Assembly: GCA_025093555.1 (NCBI GenBank)
Contig: JAIWNF010000016.1
Location: 434,001-498,000, forward strand
DNA: 64,000 nucleotides
Direction: 5' to 3'
Source of the DNA: Circinella umbellata
Lineage: Eukaryota; Mucoromycota; Mucoromycetes; Mucorales; Lichtheimiaceae
Shown: one piece after another, positions 12,058-25,030 of the stretch
Numbering within the stretch: position 1 is the first letter of the stretch
Layout of the letters: every line of letters begins with the position of its first letter
The notes under the pieces: generated by a model
Database searches by the model: none
Seen by the model: only the letters and a program-made list of their open reading frames with translations
What the model was told of the DNA's origin: nothing
Translations under genes and position numbers: made by a program

Positions 12058-13020
12058 TACTGATGTCGGTTTTTTGTTTTGTTTTGGGTAAATTTAAAGG
12101 TATAAGCATAAACTTTTTTTTTTTTTTTTTTTTGCTTTTGTTTTCTTTTTAACGCGCTTTTTTTTTTTAATTCTCTCTTTTAGTTATAATAATAAGTTCT
12201 CTTTTATATAAGTTTTTTTTTTAATATGTCAAAATAGTTATATTATGTCATGTATAAAAAGAAAAAGAAAAAGAAAATATATTATAAAAAGAAGAGAAAG
12301 AAGATGAAATAAAAAAAAAATTGAAGGAGAAAATAATTAATAGCAGTTACAGAGAAATAGGAAAGAAGAAAGAGAGTTGTAATGGTGCCCCCCCCCTGGT
12401 TCAGATGTTAAAAGACGGTGTGAGGCACTTTTTAAGGTAAAGATTCACGTTGTACAAAAAATAAACTTTAAATGCTATTATTATACCCCAACTCCAATTT
12501 TTATTTTTATTTTTATTTTTCATGCAACTGTTGTTCTACACTGTCCATTCATTTAAAAAGAACTCCCTCTTCTCATTCATGACAGGCCTTTTTCTTTTTT
12601 TCAAATACGTATAAAATAATAATAATAAGTTCTTTATGTGGTCAAAGAATTGGCGGGACTTTTCATCTTTTTGATTCATTGTTTTATGATTGCACATGAC
12701 TTTGCTGCAAATAATAATTTTATTGTAACAATACCTACAAGATCACGATAATCTTAATTTTAATAGAGTACAACATCAATTTAATTAATAAAATGACCAA
12801 CAATTATTCATAATTCAAACTTTTTTCAAATAAAATGAACTATTTATTTAACTGAACTCTTAAAAATGGTTTGCTGTTATTGTATTATATTTAAAGGTAC
12901 TCTTTTTTTTTTTACGTATAAAGGGTTGAGAGAAAAACCGTGGGACGCATTTGATAAACCTCTCCTATTTATATAGATTCAACTCATAAATAAAATAAAA
13001 CCGTTTTCGCTACGTACCAA
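12058..13020. other. Intergenic, upstream of the coiled-coil gene
   Basis: AT-rich sequence with T and A homopolymers (12117-12133, 12157-12167). No gene seen. Probably holds the coiled-coil gene's promoter. Confidence 0.5.
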
Positions 13021-13378
13021 TGATAATAGCGCATCATGATATTGATTATGAGAATCGTATATACTCGATCGATCAGTTGGATGAGAAAAGTCTAGTATAA
13101 CAAAAGATGGTAGATTTTGAACATAAATGATATGGTTTTAGCGGTTGTCAGATAATGTTTTCTTTATATACCTTAAAACATCATGTCTAACTTATATATG
13201 GCTACGTATTACGTATCAATGATCAACGTTTCCGCATAGAATATTTATATCCTACTATTTATATATCCAACCCTATCTCAACTATGCTGTTGTTTACCCT
13301 TAGTATTCTGCGGAATGTTGACCAACAACCTTCTTATGATTCGATATAGCGTTGTTGTAATGATCTTACATTATTACA
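13021..13378 (-). mobile_element. Solo LTR-like copy, reverse orientation
   Basis: The reverse complement of this segment aligns over its length with the LTR at 30710-31087. Shared words are TGTAA...TGTAAGAYCATTAC at the 5' end, AATACTAAGG, GTTGATCATTGATA, CTGACAACC and ATGCGCTATTA at the 3' end. It begins TG and ends CA. I could not find a matching target-site duplication (flanks ACCAA and GCTGT), so it may be old or its edges may be misplaced. No internal retrotransposon genes are adjacent, hence solo. Confidence 0.65.
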
Positions 13379-14020
13379 GCTGTAAATCATAATGATAGCA
13401 AAAGTATAAATGTGCACCTCAATTTCGTGTAACCATGGATGTTGTAAAAAATTGTTTGGATATTACAGTATTCTTGATACGATTCAATAGGACGTTGTGT
13501 TGCTCAAGTAAATCGTTGGTTGATCTGAAGCTATTATAGAAATAAACATCAGATATTATAGAAATTATTATTACCACTTTAATTTAATTAATTTGTTGCT
13601 AACGTTTTAGTACAATCATTAAATGTCAACAACAAATTATTTCAAGAAAAGTATTTCTTTCGGCCGTATTTTTTTAATTATAAAAATTACTATCTTTATG
13701 TCCTTCTTTATATAATAGAAAAAACAACATAGTTTGTTGATATTAAACTCTTTTGATTGTATATATATGTAAAAAAAGTGACATCGTATATCTATCTTTT
13801 TGTTATAATTGTTATAAAATGCTGCTACTACTACCAGTAATCAATATTTTACGGGTCCAAAGAAAAAAAAAATTAGTTTAAAAAAACCCAACTTTAATTC
13901 CGCTCCTCCCCCCCCCCTTTTTTTTTTCATCTCGCCCACTTATCCTCTTCCTTTTTTTTCTTTCTTTACTGTTTTTTTTTCTCTCTTTACACTGAAAATA
14001 AAATAAAATAGAGACCCACT
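13379..14020. other. Intergenic, upstream of TOP2
   Basis: Contains pyrimidine-rich runs (C-run at about 13911-13917 flanked by T-runs; CTTT-rich to 13985) just before the TOP2 start, as is common for promoters in this window. No gene seen. Confidence 0.5.
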
Positions 14021-17000
14021 ATGACTACTTCTGATCAAGACGACTTTTTATCTGATTCTGCTTCTGATTTTCAAGATTCGGGTGCAGAATCGGATGAATA
14101 TGTACCTGAAGCACCTGCCAAAAAAAAGGTAAGAAAAAAAAAAAAAAAAAAAAAACAAAGAAAACAAAAAAAAATACGACGCGCGCGTGAAAACGCGTCA
14201 AGTCTTTATTTTTTTTTAAAAAAAAAATCAAACACTTTTTCCAAATCTCTAATAAATGTATATATAAAAGGCCAAAGTAGCAAAAGAACCAAAGGCACCT
14301 AAAACAACTAAAGCAGCAACTACTACTACTGCTGCATCAAAAGCAAAAGCATCAACAACAACAACAACAACTAAAAAAACACCTGCTACACCTAAAGCTA
14401 GAGCTAATGCTAAAACTACAACAGGAACAAAATCCATTATGGATATGTTTAATAATCCACCATCCTCATCCACCAAAGATGATTCTTCAACAACAACACC
14501 CGATTCTGATGTGGTAATGACCGAAGCAACCCATGAAGAATCTATGGTGAATGGAACAAAAATGCCCAATACTACACAAAAAAAACGAACGGTTGAAGAA
14601 ATTTATAAGAAAAAAAGTCAACTGGAACATATTTTATTACGTCCTGATACTTATATTGGATCTACTGAAGCTGAAGAACAAGAAATGTGGGTTTTTGATA
14701 CGGATGAAGATTTAATTAAACGTAGAAAAATTAAATATGTTCCTGGTCTATATAAAATTGTGGATGAAATTCTTGTTAATGCTGCTGATAATAAGGTAAA
14801 ATAATAATAAAATGAAAAAGTGGGAGAAAGGGGGGAAAGGAGAAAAAAAAGGGGGGAGGAAATGAATGAATAAATAACTTTATATGTATATATATATACA
14901 TATATATTAATTCAAAATAAACATTTAAATTTTAGATTCGTGATAGTACAATGACAACCATCAAAGTCATTATTGATAAATCTCAAAACTTAATTTCAAT
15001 TCATAATAACGGAAAAGGCATTCCTATTAAAATGCATCAAGATGAACAAGTTTATGTTCCTGAATTAATTTTTGGTCATCTTCTTACTTCTTCCAACTAT
15101 GACGACAGTGAAAAAAAAGTAGTAGGCGGTCGAAATGGGTATGGTGCTAAATTATGTAATATTTTTAGTACTGAATTCATTGTAGAAACGGGTGACAAAG
15201 AAGAAAAGAAAAAATATAAGCAAGTCTTTAAAAATAATATGTCGATCAAAGGAGCTCCTAGAATTACAGAAAACAAAAAAGGAGAAGAATTTACTCGAAT
15301 TACATTTAAACCTGATCTTGCCAAGTTTAATATGACAGAAATGGATGATGATTTTGAAGCATTGATTAAGAAACGTGTTTATGATTTGGCGGGTACGGTG
15401 GATGGTATTATAGTTTATTTGAATGGATCTAAAGTCCCTGTTAAAGGCTTTCAAAAATATGTGGATTTATATACAAAAACCATGGAAATTCGTAATGCAG
15501 ATGGAAAGAAACCTATTATTCATGATACACAACAACAATCTCAAGGTCGATGGCAAGTTAGTTTTGCTGTTAGTGATGGTCAACCTAGTCAGGTAAAGTT
15601 TCTCTTGAATAATTTATGGAAATTGGAATAAGAAGAAAAAAAAAGACTAACTATTTATGCTATACGTTAAATTTAGGTCAGCTTCGTTAATTCCATTTGT
15701 ACAGCTAAAGGTGGTAATCATGTCAATCATGTGGTTGATCAAATTGTAAAGGGTATTCAACCTGAAGTTCAAAAGAAATGTGGTAGCAAGAATGTTAAAC
15801 CTTTTACTATCAAGAATCACATTGCTGTATTTATCAATTGTTTAATTGAAAATCCTACTTTCGATTCACAAACAAAAGAAAATATGACTTTACGTCCAAG
15901 TGCATTTGGTTCATCTTATAAGATTAGTGATAAATTTTTAAGTCAAAGTAAGTTTTTTATTTTGGAGGGGGGGACAAGGACATCATTATTTATTAAAAAA
16001 TATATTTTTTTTAGTTGCCAAGTCTGGTATTATTGATAATATTGTTAAATCATTCAAGATTAAAGAAGAAGAACAAATGGCAAAAGCAGATGGTGGTAAA
16101 ATGTCACGGTAAGTAGTGATAAAGTAAAAAAAAAAGAGAGGTGGGGGGCGGATATACATATAAGAAACAATTGTATTGATATCTCTTTTTTATAATTTAG
16201 TCGATTGAAGATTCCAAAATTAGAAGATGCTAATTTAGCTGGTTATCGACCTCACAATAAGAAATGTACATTAATTTTAACTGAAGGTGATTCCGCTAAA
16301 GCACTTGTATTATCTGGTTTATCTGTTGTAGGTCGTGATCATTATGGTGTTTTCCCACTTCGTGGTAAACTTCTTAATGTTCGTGATGCATCTAATCAAC
16401 AAATTATGAATAATGCTGAAATTACAAATGTAAAAGCTATTCTTGGTTTAAAACATGGTAAACAATATACAAATGTGGATGAATTACGTTATGGTAAACT
16501 TATGATTATGACCGATCAGGTAAAAAAAAAACAATCTCGATTGACCCGAATAATTGGGGGGGGGGAATCATGTGATTATAATAATAACAATTAATCTTTC
16601 CCGGGAATTGTAATTTAGGATCATGATGGTTCTCATATTAAAGGTCTTATTATCAATTTATTTGATGAAATGTTTCCTTCTTTACTTGATATTCCTGGTT
16701 TCTTATTGGAATTTATTACACCTATTATTCGAGTAAGTAAAAAAAAAAACATTTCAATTGAAAGAATATATAAATGTTTACTAATATAATTTTACATTTC
16801 TTCTCTTTAGTGTAGACATAAACGTACCAAGCAAGAAATTCCATTCTTTACTATTCCAGAATATGAAACATGGGCTTTGGAACATAATCAAAATAATGAA
16901 TGGGAACCTAAATACTTTAAGGTAAAACTTTTTTTTTTCTATCTCAATGATGAAGAGTGTATGTGGGGGGGGGAGAGGAATAATTTCAATTCGTAACTCT

Positions 17001-19482
17001 TTATTTTTAAATTAGGGTTTGGGTACTTCTGATCGTTCAGATGCTCGTAAATACTTTTCAAATCCTGATCTTCATATGAAAGAATTTCAAGTAGCTGATA
17101 GAGATGATCGTGGTCTTATTGATATGGCTTTCAATAAAAAGAAAGTAACTGAAAGAAAAGATTGGCTTACTAAATATGAGGTATGGATCACACACACACA
17201 TATATATATATATATGAAAAATAAAGGATATGGATGTTTACTAATCTTGTTACTATAATTATAGCCTGGTATCTTCATTGATCATAATGTGAATAGAATT
17301 AAAATTTCAGATTTCGTTAATCGTGAATTAATGCTTTTCAGTATGGCTGATAATATTCGATCTATTCCATCTGTTATTGATGGTTTTAAACCAGGTCAAC
17401 GTAAAGTACTTTATGGTGCTATTAAACGTGGTAAAAATACTGAAGTCAAGGTAAATAATTTCAAAAGAAAGAAAAGTGGATATGGAAATCAAACAAAATA
17501 ACTTAATTTTTATATTGTATATAATATAGGTAGCCCAATTTGCTAATTATGTTGCAGGAGAAACACAATATCATCACGGTGAAGCAAGTGTTGCTTCTAC
17601 CATTATTGGTATGGCACAAGATTTTGTTGGTAGTAACAATATTAATTTACTTGTTCCATCCGGTCAATTTGGTACTCGTCACGAAGGTGGTAAGGCTGCT
17701 GCAAGTCCTCGTTATCTTTTTACTCGACTTTCAAAAATTGCTCGTACTATTTATCACCCAGAAGATGATGATATTCTCAATTATCTTATTGAAGAAAATA
17801 AATCAATTGAACCAGAATGGTAAATATTAAACAAATCACAATTGAAATATAGATTCATTTTCTTTACTTACCTTTCTTTTAAAAAAAAATTGTATAGGTA
17901 TATGCCTGTTATTCCTATGGTATTAGTGAATGGTGCTGATGGTATTGGTACTGGTAAGTTTATGGATACTATTTTCTATATAAAACTTTTAATGTGGGGA
18001 AACTCTTACTCACTTTTTATATATAACAATAATTAGGTTGGAGTACTACTATTCCTAATTATAGTCCTGAAGATATTGTTCAAAACTTATTACGTATGAT
18101 GGATGATGAAGAACCAACATTAATGAAACCATGGTATCGAGGATTCTTTGTAAGTCATTATGAAAAAAAATATATAAAAACTATAAGATCATTATACTGA
18201 CTTTTAACGAAAAAAAGGGTGAAATTTCTCCTGGTGTACCAGGTCGATATACTTGTAATGGTATTGCAAATATTCAAGATGATGGTAGTATTAAAGTAAC
18301 CGAACTTCCTGTTCGTTTATGGACGGATAGTTTTAAAGATTATCTTGAAGTATGTCGAGATCCAAAGGAAAAGAAACCTGATATCAATATTATTGTAAGT
18401 GTATAAAAATGGAGGTTTCTATGGTGTATAGAGAGAGAGAATGATTAATCTTAATATTCTCTCCCCAAAAAAACATATATAATTTTATAGGATTATAGTA
18501 ATAATTCTACAGATTGTGCTATTGAATTTACTGTTCAACTTGAACATGATCAATTAACAAAAGCAGAAGATATTGGTTTATTAAAAGCGCTTCGTATTAC
18601 TTCCTCTATTGCTACTACAAATATTGTTTGTTTTGATAAAGATGGTAAACTTAAGAAATATGAAGATGCAAATGAAATTCTTAAAGAATTTTATCCACTT
18701 CGTCTTGAATATTATAAAATACGCAAGGTAAAAGAATATTGGGGAATAGAAACTAAAGTAAAGGTATATAGATAATAATAATAATAAGCATCTAATATCA
18801 TATTATTTTTATATATAGGATAATCTTATTCGTGTTCTCGAATATGAATTCTCACAATTGGATAATAAAGCACGTTTCATTGAATTAGTTATCAAAAAAG
18901 AATTGATTTATATCAATCGTAAAGAAGAAGATGTTATTGCAGATTTCGAAAAACATGATTTAAAACGTATTTATCCACTCAAGAAACGTAGTGTATTAGC
19001 TACAGAAGATGTAGAAGAAGAACAACAGCAACAAACAGGTAGTTCAGGTTATGAATATTTGTTTAGTATCAGTGTTCGTGGATTTACTCTTCAAAAGGTA
19101 AAATTCTTCTATATTTAAATATATGATCAAACATTGAACCTTATCTAATTAAAAAAAACAGGTTGAAGAGCTTAGAAAACAAAGACAAAAAAAATTAAGT
19201 GAAATGGAAACTATTAAAAGTACTACACCAAAAGACTTCTGGAGAAAAGATCTTGAAGTCATTATGGCTCAATGGAGAGTAAGTTTTATAATATTAAATA
19301 TTGAGTAGTAATAATATATGTTAAAACTTATTTTTGTATTTATTTAGGAAATATTACGTGAAGATGAAGAATTGGCTGCGAATGCTAAACCTTTAGCTTC
19401 ATCTAATAAACTCAAGCGTAAACGAACAACAATTAAAAAGAAAGTTACTCCAAAGAAAGCAACTAAAGAAGAATCACCATAA
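14021..19482 (+). CDS. TOP2: DNA topoisomerase II (ATP-dependent, type IIA)
   Basis: Passes one DNA duplex through another in the nucleus; needed for chromosome segregation. Eighteen exons (14021-14128, 14271-14795, 14936-15592, 15677-15947, 16015-16108, 16201-16519, 16619-16732, 16811-16921, 17016-17180, 17265-17450, 17530-17819, 17898-17953, 18037-18149, 18218-18394, 18491-18727, 18819-19097, 19162-19278, 19348-19482) join in phase to 1317 residues. Order: acidic/Ala-Thr-Lys-rich N-extension of about 135 residues; GHKL ATPase with LLRPDTYIGS, DEILVNAADN and GRNGYGAKLCNIFS; Toprim with EGDSAK and DQDHDGSHIKGL; breakage domain with catalytic tyrosine about 912 (codon 17713-17715) in SPRYLFT; then EWYMPVIPMVLVNGADGIGTGWS. 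The C-terminal tail is short and basic. Unusually, the segment before the tyrosine reads GGKAAAS rather than the usual GGKDxAS. Confidence 0.97.
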
Positions 19483-19704
19483 ATAATAAACCCAACTCAA
19501 ATCTCCCCCTTCTCCTCCCCCCCTTTCGACCCTACTACTTTCAAATATAATCTATTATATATATTTACTATTGGTTTATAAGCTATAAAGAAAAAAAGAA
19601 GTGCATTTTTCTTTTATCTATACGTTTCATATTATATATAAAATATACAAAAGGACAAATCAAAAAAAATAAATATTTCTTCTTTTCATGAAAAATAAAT
19701 AAAT

Positions 19705-20757
19705 TTAATGGCCATACTCTTTTGCCCATAAATCAGCAAATCGAGTCATTAATCGTTGTAAATCATCAGCTCGTCTAGCACTTGCTTCTAAAACTTCTTC
19801 ATGATTTGCCTTCATCAATTCAGTATCTACAGCATCATCCACTACTGTTTCAATACCCATTTCATTCAATACTTCTTTTTTAGCATCTTTTCCACGAGCA
19901 GTAACAACAGGATTTGTAATTAAAGAAAGGCCAAGTACTTTCATATCTGCGTGACGTGCAACAATGACTTCAGGAACAGTAGACATACCCACTACATCGG
20001 CACCAATTTGTCTCAAAAATCTTGCTTCTGAACGACTTTCATACATTGGACCTGATGAATAAGTATAAACACCTTCATGAATATCATCCTTGGAAATATT
20101 CGTTTCAAAAGCGGCTCTAAATGCCAATTTACGTAAAGCATAAGTATAAGCATCCGAAACAGGTGGAAAACGAGGACCAAAAGATTCTAAATTGGGTCCA
20201 ATCAATGGGTTTTGTCCTGTCATGGCAGCTATGGATAAATGATCATTAATCACCATCAAGTCTCCTACTTTGAAATCTGGATTCAAGGCACCACAGGCAT
20301 TGGTAACAACTAATGATTCAACACCTAAAAGTTTCATGATACGAACAGGAAATGTACATTCTTGTGGTGTATAACCTTCATATAAATGAATACGCCCCAC
20401 CATAAAAACTGTGGGCGTTTTTAATTCACCAAGGTAACCAAATACAAGTTTACCTGAATGACCACTCACTTTTATATATATCCATAACGTTAATAAGAAT
20501 ACCTCCCCACACAACTTTCTTTTTTTTTTTTGCAACCATAAAAATAAAAAATAAAAATAATTACCTGTACTGGTAACAAAACCAGGAATGTCACTATAAT
20601 GAAATTCAACTTTGGTAGTTGGATCAATAGTATCTACAAGTCCTCCTAATCCAGAACCACAAATAATACCAAGTCGAACATTATGAAAATGTTTTGGTAA
20701 TTGTTCTTTTAAAAATTCATGACACGAATTATAAGTTGCCTCGGAAACCATTACCAT
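19705..20757 (-). CDS. Purine nucleoside phosphorylase
   Basis: Cleaves purine nucleosides with phosphate to base and (deoxy)ribose-1-phosphate in purine salvage. Two exons (20757-20565, 20468-19705) join to 318 residues. Visible motifs are the phosphate loop GSGLGG (near 35-40), GHSGKLVFGYLG, GRIHLYEGY, VVTNACGALNPDFKVGD, TGQNPL, GPMYESRSEARFLR (the family usually has GPxFET), GADVVGMSTVPEVIVARH and SLITNPV, with KANHEEVL near the end. The trimeric PNP family is clear. The single intron is 96 bases, a multiple of three with no stop, so unspliced message would stay open. The neighbouring GNAT gene is divergent, 1.9 kb away. Confidence 0.95.
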   Translation of the reverse strand: MVMVSEATYNSCHEFLKEQLPKHFHNVRLGIICGSGLGGLVDTIDPTTKVEFHYSDIPGFVTSTGNYFYFLFLWLQKKKRKLCGEVFLLTLWIYIKVSGHSGKLVFGYLGELKTPTVFMVGRIHLYEGYTPQECTFPVRIMKLLGVESLVVTNACGALNPDFKVGDLMVINDHLSIAAMTGQNPLIGPNLESFGPRFPPVSDAYTYALRKLAFRAAFETNISKDDIHEGVYTYSSGPMYESRSEARFLRQIGADVVGMSTVPEVIVARHADMKVLGLSLITNPVVTARGKDAKKEVLNEMGIETVVDDAVDTELMKANHEEVLEASARRADDLQRLMTRFADLWAKEYGH

Positions 20758-22625
20758 TGTTAATTTTTTTTTTGCTTCTTGTGGGGAGGGGGGGTTTCGA
20801 TAGATGGGATGAGTTTGAAGAGAGAATAAATAAAGTGTGTGAGAGAGAGAGAAGAAAAGAAGCCGCGTTTATTTCACTCTTTTGAATAAGAAAATTATGC
20901 GTATATATAAAGTTTCCCCTTGGGTGACTGTCCCCCTTCCCCCAAACAATAAATATGTAATCTATAAAAAAATAAAAATTAAGGTCAGGTACACACACAT
21001 ACACACGCGCTATATAGTGGTTTTTTTTTTTATAACTTGAAAGTAAAATACCTGGTATCTTTCGAATGTTTGATAACTAAATTTGGGAGGTAAATGTTAA
21101 CAGGGTCCAAATCAAAACTTTTTTTTTTTCATTTCACTATATACATAGTGTAGATGACCGTGAGTAAAAAAAAAAAAAAGGTTGCATATGTTCACAAAGA
21201 ATGATATCATAATATTTTTTTTTCTTTTACATCATCTTGCATTTAATTATTATATACGATAGTCATGGTATAAATATATATTTATATGGATTTAAATGAA
21301 TGATGACGGATGAATTATCTTATTATGACCCTTATCAATGCGAAAAACACCGAAAGTAAGGGTTTAAATCTCCACTTTTTCCCACCTGACACGCTTTTGT
21401 CCAAGGTACGTTTATCTTTTCGTCAATGAAACAAATGTATACTCGAGAAAAAGAAAATTATTATGAGTTTTCCTATAGCTTTTTTTAATAATACAATAGT
21501 AATAGTATTAATAATAACCAATTATTATTTATTTTTATGATTTAGACTTATAGCACTACAAAAAAAAGACACTAAATCAATTTTCTTCGTCTAGTACCTT
21601 ATATAATTAGACCCATCAAACTACGTAATCGATATATTTCTCCTAATCAAATAAATCTTTTAGAAACCCAATGTGTATATATATATATTGTTGCTTTTAT
21701 TAAAAAGTATTTATAGTCCCTCATTTTGTTCTCTGTGAGATTTATGCTTCTAATGAAGCTTTTTCTTTATAAGATGTGAATTGAGCACGTAACCATAGAA
21801 ATAGCATCCAACAACATTATTAGCAATTTTCTTTCCTCGGTTGCTTGGTAACTTTTAACGTAAAAAAAAAAGATACACTTGTATACTACAACTTTTATTA
21901 TTCAAAACATGATTTATTTCCCATTTTATGAAATGATATAAGAAAAACAGAGTATTTTTTTATTATTATTATTTAACGAACCATATATTTAAAGAAATTA
22001 AGAAGAAAAAGAAAAAAGTTAAAAAACCAATCAAGTCAAATTATTACTTTTTTAAAAAAAAAACATCTCAAGAAAAAAAAATTAAAGGAAATTACTGCCA
22101 CGTTTGGGAATTTTTTTTTTTGCATTACATGTAACATGCTGATGAACTCAGATTCTTGACAAAAGTTAGATAATATTCAAATATGCAATACACGAAAGAA
22201 GCAAGAAACCTCCCCCCCCCAATTTTTTTTTACCTTCAACCCATCTCTTTTTTTTTTCTTACATCTTTGAAATATAACATACATGTCTATAAAAAATGAA
22301 ATGAAATGAAAATGGAACGGGATAATTTTAAGCAGTTTCGGATAATCTGGAAGACAAAAAAAGATTTTCGGTCGCCTAATTATCCGTTAGAAACACATAT
22401 ACATACGTAGTGGGTGTTATATAGAGAGGGTAAAAATATTTTACCGGGGGGGGGAGCATAAAATACTTTTTTTTTTTGCATTATTATCTCCACCACTCAC
22501 TTTATTAACCCAAAAAAAAAAACTTCAACTCTGTCTTTCTTTCCACTTTTAAATTCTTTTTTTACATTTTCGAAAAAAAGTTTTCGATCCCCCCCCCCAT
22601 CACCACCAAAAAAAAATACCAAAAG
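20758..22625. other. Long intergenic region between divergent PNP and GNAT genes
   Basis: No supported gene. AT-rich, with T-runs, A-runs and several C-runs (for example 22211-22219, 22589-22597). Pyrimidine-rich sequence lies just before the GNAT start at 22626. The region presumably holds both promoters. Confidence 0.5.
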
Positions 22626-23597
22626 ATGGCACCTAAAGTGAATAAAGATACTAATCTTCGTAATCCCAAACTTATTTTACGAACATACCAACCTTCTGAT
22701 CTTGAAGCTGTGAATGCACTTTTTACAAGCACGTCTTATGCACTTGTATTAGAAGGTGTACGAGCTAAATTATGGGCACCCATGACATGGGTTATATGGA
22801 TTCTTGGATATACAGGCTTAATGATCATGGTGCCTCGAATATTATTAGGACCTGGTCCACGACCGGAGACATGGACAGAATATTTTCTAAGTCTATTCAT
22901 TTCTGCTTCTTGGGCAGCGATTGGATTTGCTATTCTTTTTATGAAGACCGAACATGTTGATATGCGCGAAATGGTAGAAGAAGCCCGGCAGAATGATTTG
23001 AGCGACCCAGAAGTGCACTACTTGAACTATGAAATCAATGAAGAAGGTGAACGAGTCAAAAAGCCCGCTTCGGAGCAACTCCCTGCTCATTTTTGGGTTC
23101 TTTTATTGGATGGTCAAATTGTTGGTATGGCAGCGCTGGCATGTTATGAGGAACGTGTTATCAGTAAAAGAAAACCAATGGGTACACCTTTACAAGAATG
23201 TATCGCTCTTTTATGTCGTCAATTACGTTTACCCGTACCCAAGTTGTGTCAACCCAAGTCATCTTATAGTGTCTTTGCGGAAGCTACTGGAAACAAATTG
23301 GCTGTGTTGCAACGATTGGCGATCGATAATGAATATCAAAGTTGTGCATTATCAACCTTGTTAATCAATCGAGTGATGACTTATGCGAGTGAACATGGTG
23401 TTGAAGAAGTATTGGCAACAACGACTGAAATGAATATGGCAGCTGAACAGGTTTTGACAAAACGTCATGGATTTAAACAAGTGGAAAAGGAAAAGACATT
23501 GTTAGGCAACTATCATGCTTTATTATCGTGTGATGTTAAGAAATGGATGGATGAACATGGTGGTCAATCAAAAAGTTATATTAAGCGTGTTGATTAA
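22626..23597 (+). CDS. NAT8-like membrane N-acetyltransferase (GNAT fold)
   Basis: Single exon, 323 residues. A predicted transmembrane hairpin (about residues 51-75 and 86-107) is followed by a cytosol- or lumen-facing GNAT domain. The order resembles vertebrate NAT8, which acetylates Cys-conjugates or lysines at the ER: N-terminal segment starting LILRTYQPSDLEAV, two membrane segments, then TEHVDMREM (compare WTEYVDM of NAT8) and a domain with VLLLDGQIVGMAAL and VLQRLAIDNEYQSCALSTLL. In the last motif the acetyl-CoA loop, normally Q/RxxGxG/A, lacks its usual glycine (YQSCALS), so activity is uncertain. Intronless and slightly richer in G+C than its neighbours. The substrate cannot be told from sequence. 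Confidence 0.8.
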   Translation: MAPKVNKDTNLRNPKLILRTYQPSDLEAVNALFTSTSYALVLEGVRAKLWAPMTWVIWILGYTGLMIMVPRILLGPGPRPETWTEYFLSLFISASWAAIGFAILFMKTEHVDMREMVEEARQNDLSDPEVHYLNYEINEEGERVKKPASEQLPAHFWVLLLDGQIVGMAALACYEERVISKRKPMGTPLQECIALLCRQLRLPVPKLCQPKSSYSVFAEATGNKLAVLQRLAIDNEYQSCALSTLLINRVMTYASEHGVEEVLATTTEMNMAAEQVLTKRHGFKQVEKEKTLLGNYHALLSCDVKKWMDEHGGQSKSYIKRVD

Positions 23598-25030
23598 TTT
23601 ATAAATATCATTTATTATTATTATTATTATTATTATTATCTATTATCATTTCCCTTTATTATTTGCTTTTTTTTACCATTATTAATAGTTCTTTGTAATT
23701 TTTTCTTTTTCTTTTAAAAAAAATATTATTATTCTATATACATATATATTATGTATAAAAATCATCATCATAAATGACTAATAGTTTTCTTTTGTTCGTA
23801 TTTATCAATAGGTTGAATGGAAGCATATATAATTTAGAAAAGAGTGGGGAAAAAAAAAGGGTTTCTATATATTATTTTGAAACAATTTTTCTGAGATATC
23901 CTTATCCAGCATGAAAGAGATGATCGTAATTCATTCCCTTCTTTCTGTATCTTGATCAAACGGTTAAATAATAACTTGTCTTTGTTTATCCCACAACGGG
24001 ACAATATCAGTATATATGTCTTACGATCGTTCAAAAGTCTACTTTTTATGTACAACGAGAATGAAAGCGTATGTACTGTCAAAGAGCAACTTACCAATGT
24101 ATAAAAGCAAAATTAATTCAATTAAATATAATGGAGCTTAATATTATTAGAAAGATGAAAAAAAGGCTTTTTTTTTTAATTGTTATGTTAATAAGCATCT
24201 CCATAACAACGCACAACAAACATGTTAACACCTTTTCTATGTTGTAACCAGGCAAGACAAAAAAAAACCATGTAGTACAGGATAAACTTTATTCTCTCAT
24301 AATCTTTTGGTGATAAACAAAAAAAAAAGGTCTTTTATATCTTTGATGATAAAAATGATCATCTAAATGCCTATTCCTTTACAATTAAAAAAAATGTTTT
24401 ACTTTGATGAGGTTATGAACAAGAGTATTCTAGAATATCTAAAATTCCATAATCAAAAATCGCTGCTATTATTATTTTAAGTTGCCATTTTTTTTAAAAA
24501 TCGACTCGTTTTTACAATATTACTATGGTATAACAATATATTTCTAATAAGTTGTATAACAAGAAGTGAACTTTGAAAGTATTATCATCTTTTTTCTTGA
24601 TGATAAATGTTGTTGTTATATCATGCACGTGATTATAAAAATAAAGTATCAAACCCCTAATATAGGAATATATGATATAAAAAGCCAATTGCAAACTATA
24701 ATTACTTATTACTCTTTTTTTTTTCTTTGACTTTAAACATGTATAGAATATAAAAGCTTATAGTTTAAATAAATACAAAAAATTTGTTTTTATTGAATAT
24801 AACTTTGAACAATAATAATAATTAAGGTTTTACTATTAAAGAATTAGAAATAGGGAAGCTTCTTTCCATGCTGTTTTTTTTATGGTTATGGTCCCGCTAT
24901 TTTTATCATTAGAAAATGGACCTTGTGTATGTTGTACACGTATCATTATCCTTTCTCTTTTTGCAAAAAGTTTATTAACTTTTTTTCTTTGAAACAAAAA
25001 AAAAAAAAAAAATAGAAAAGAAAAGAATAA
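23598..25030. other. Intergenic region between the GNAT and TMX-type genes
   Basis: AT-rich with ATT repeats after the GNAT stop (23610-23640). Open frames here are short and without family features. No gene supported. Confidence 0.55.

Noticed and set aside
14249..14569. Minus-strand Val/Ala-rich frame opposite TOP2 exon 2
   Set aside because: Antisense of the Ala/Thr/Lys-rich N-extension; TOP2 frame is unambiguous there.
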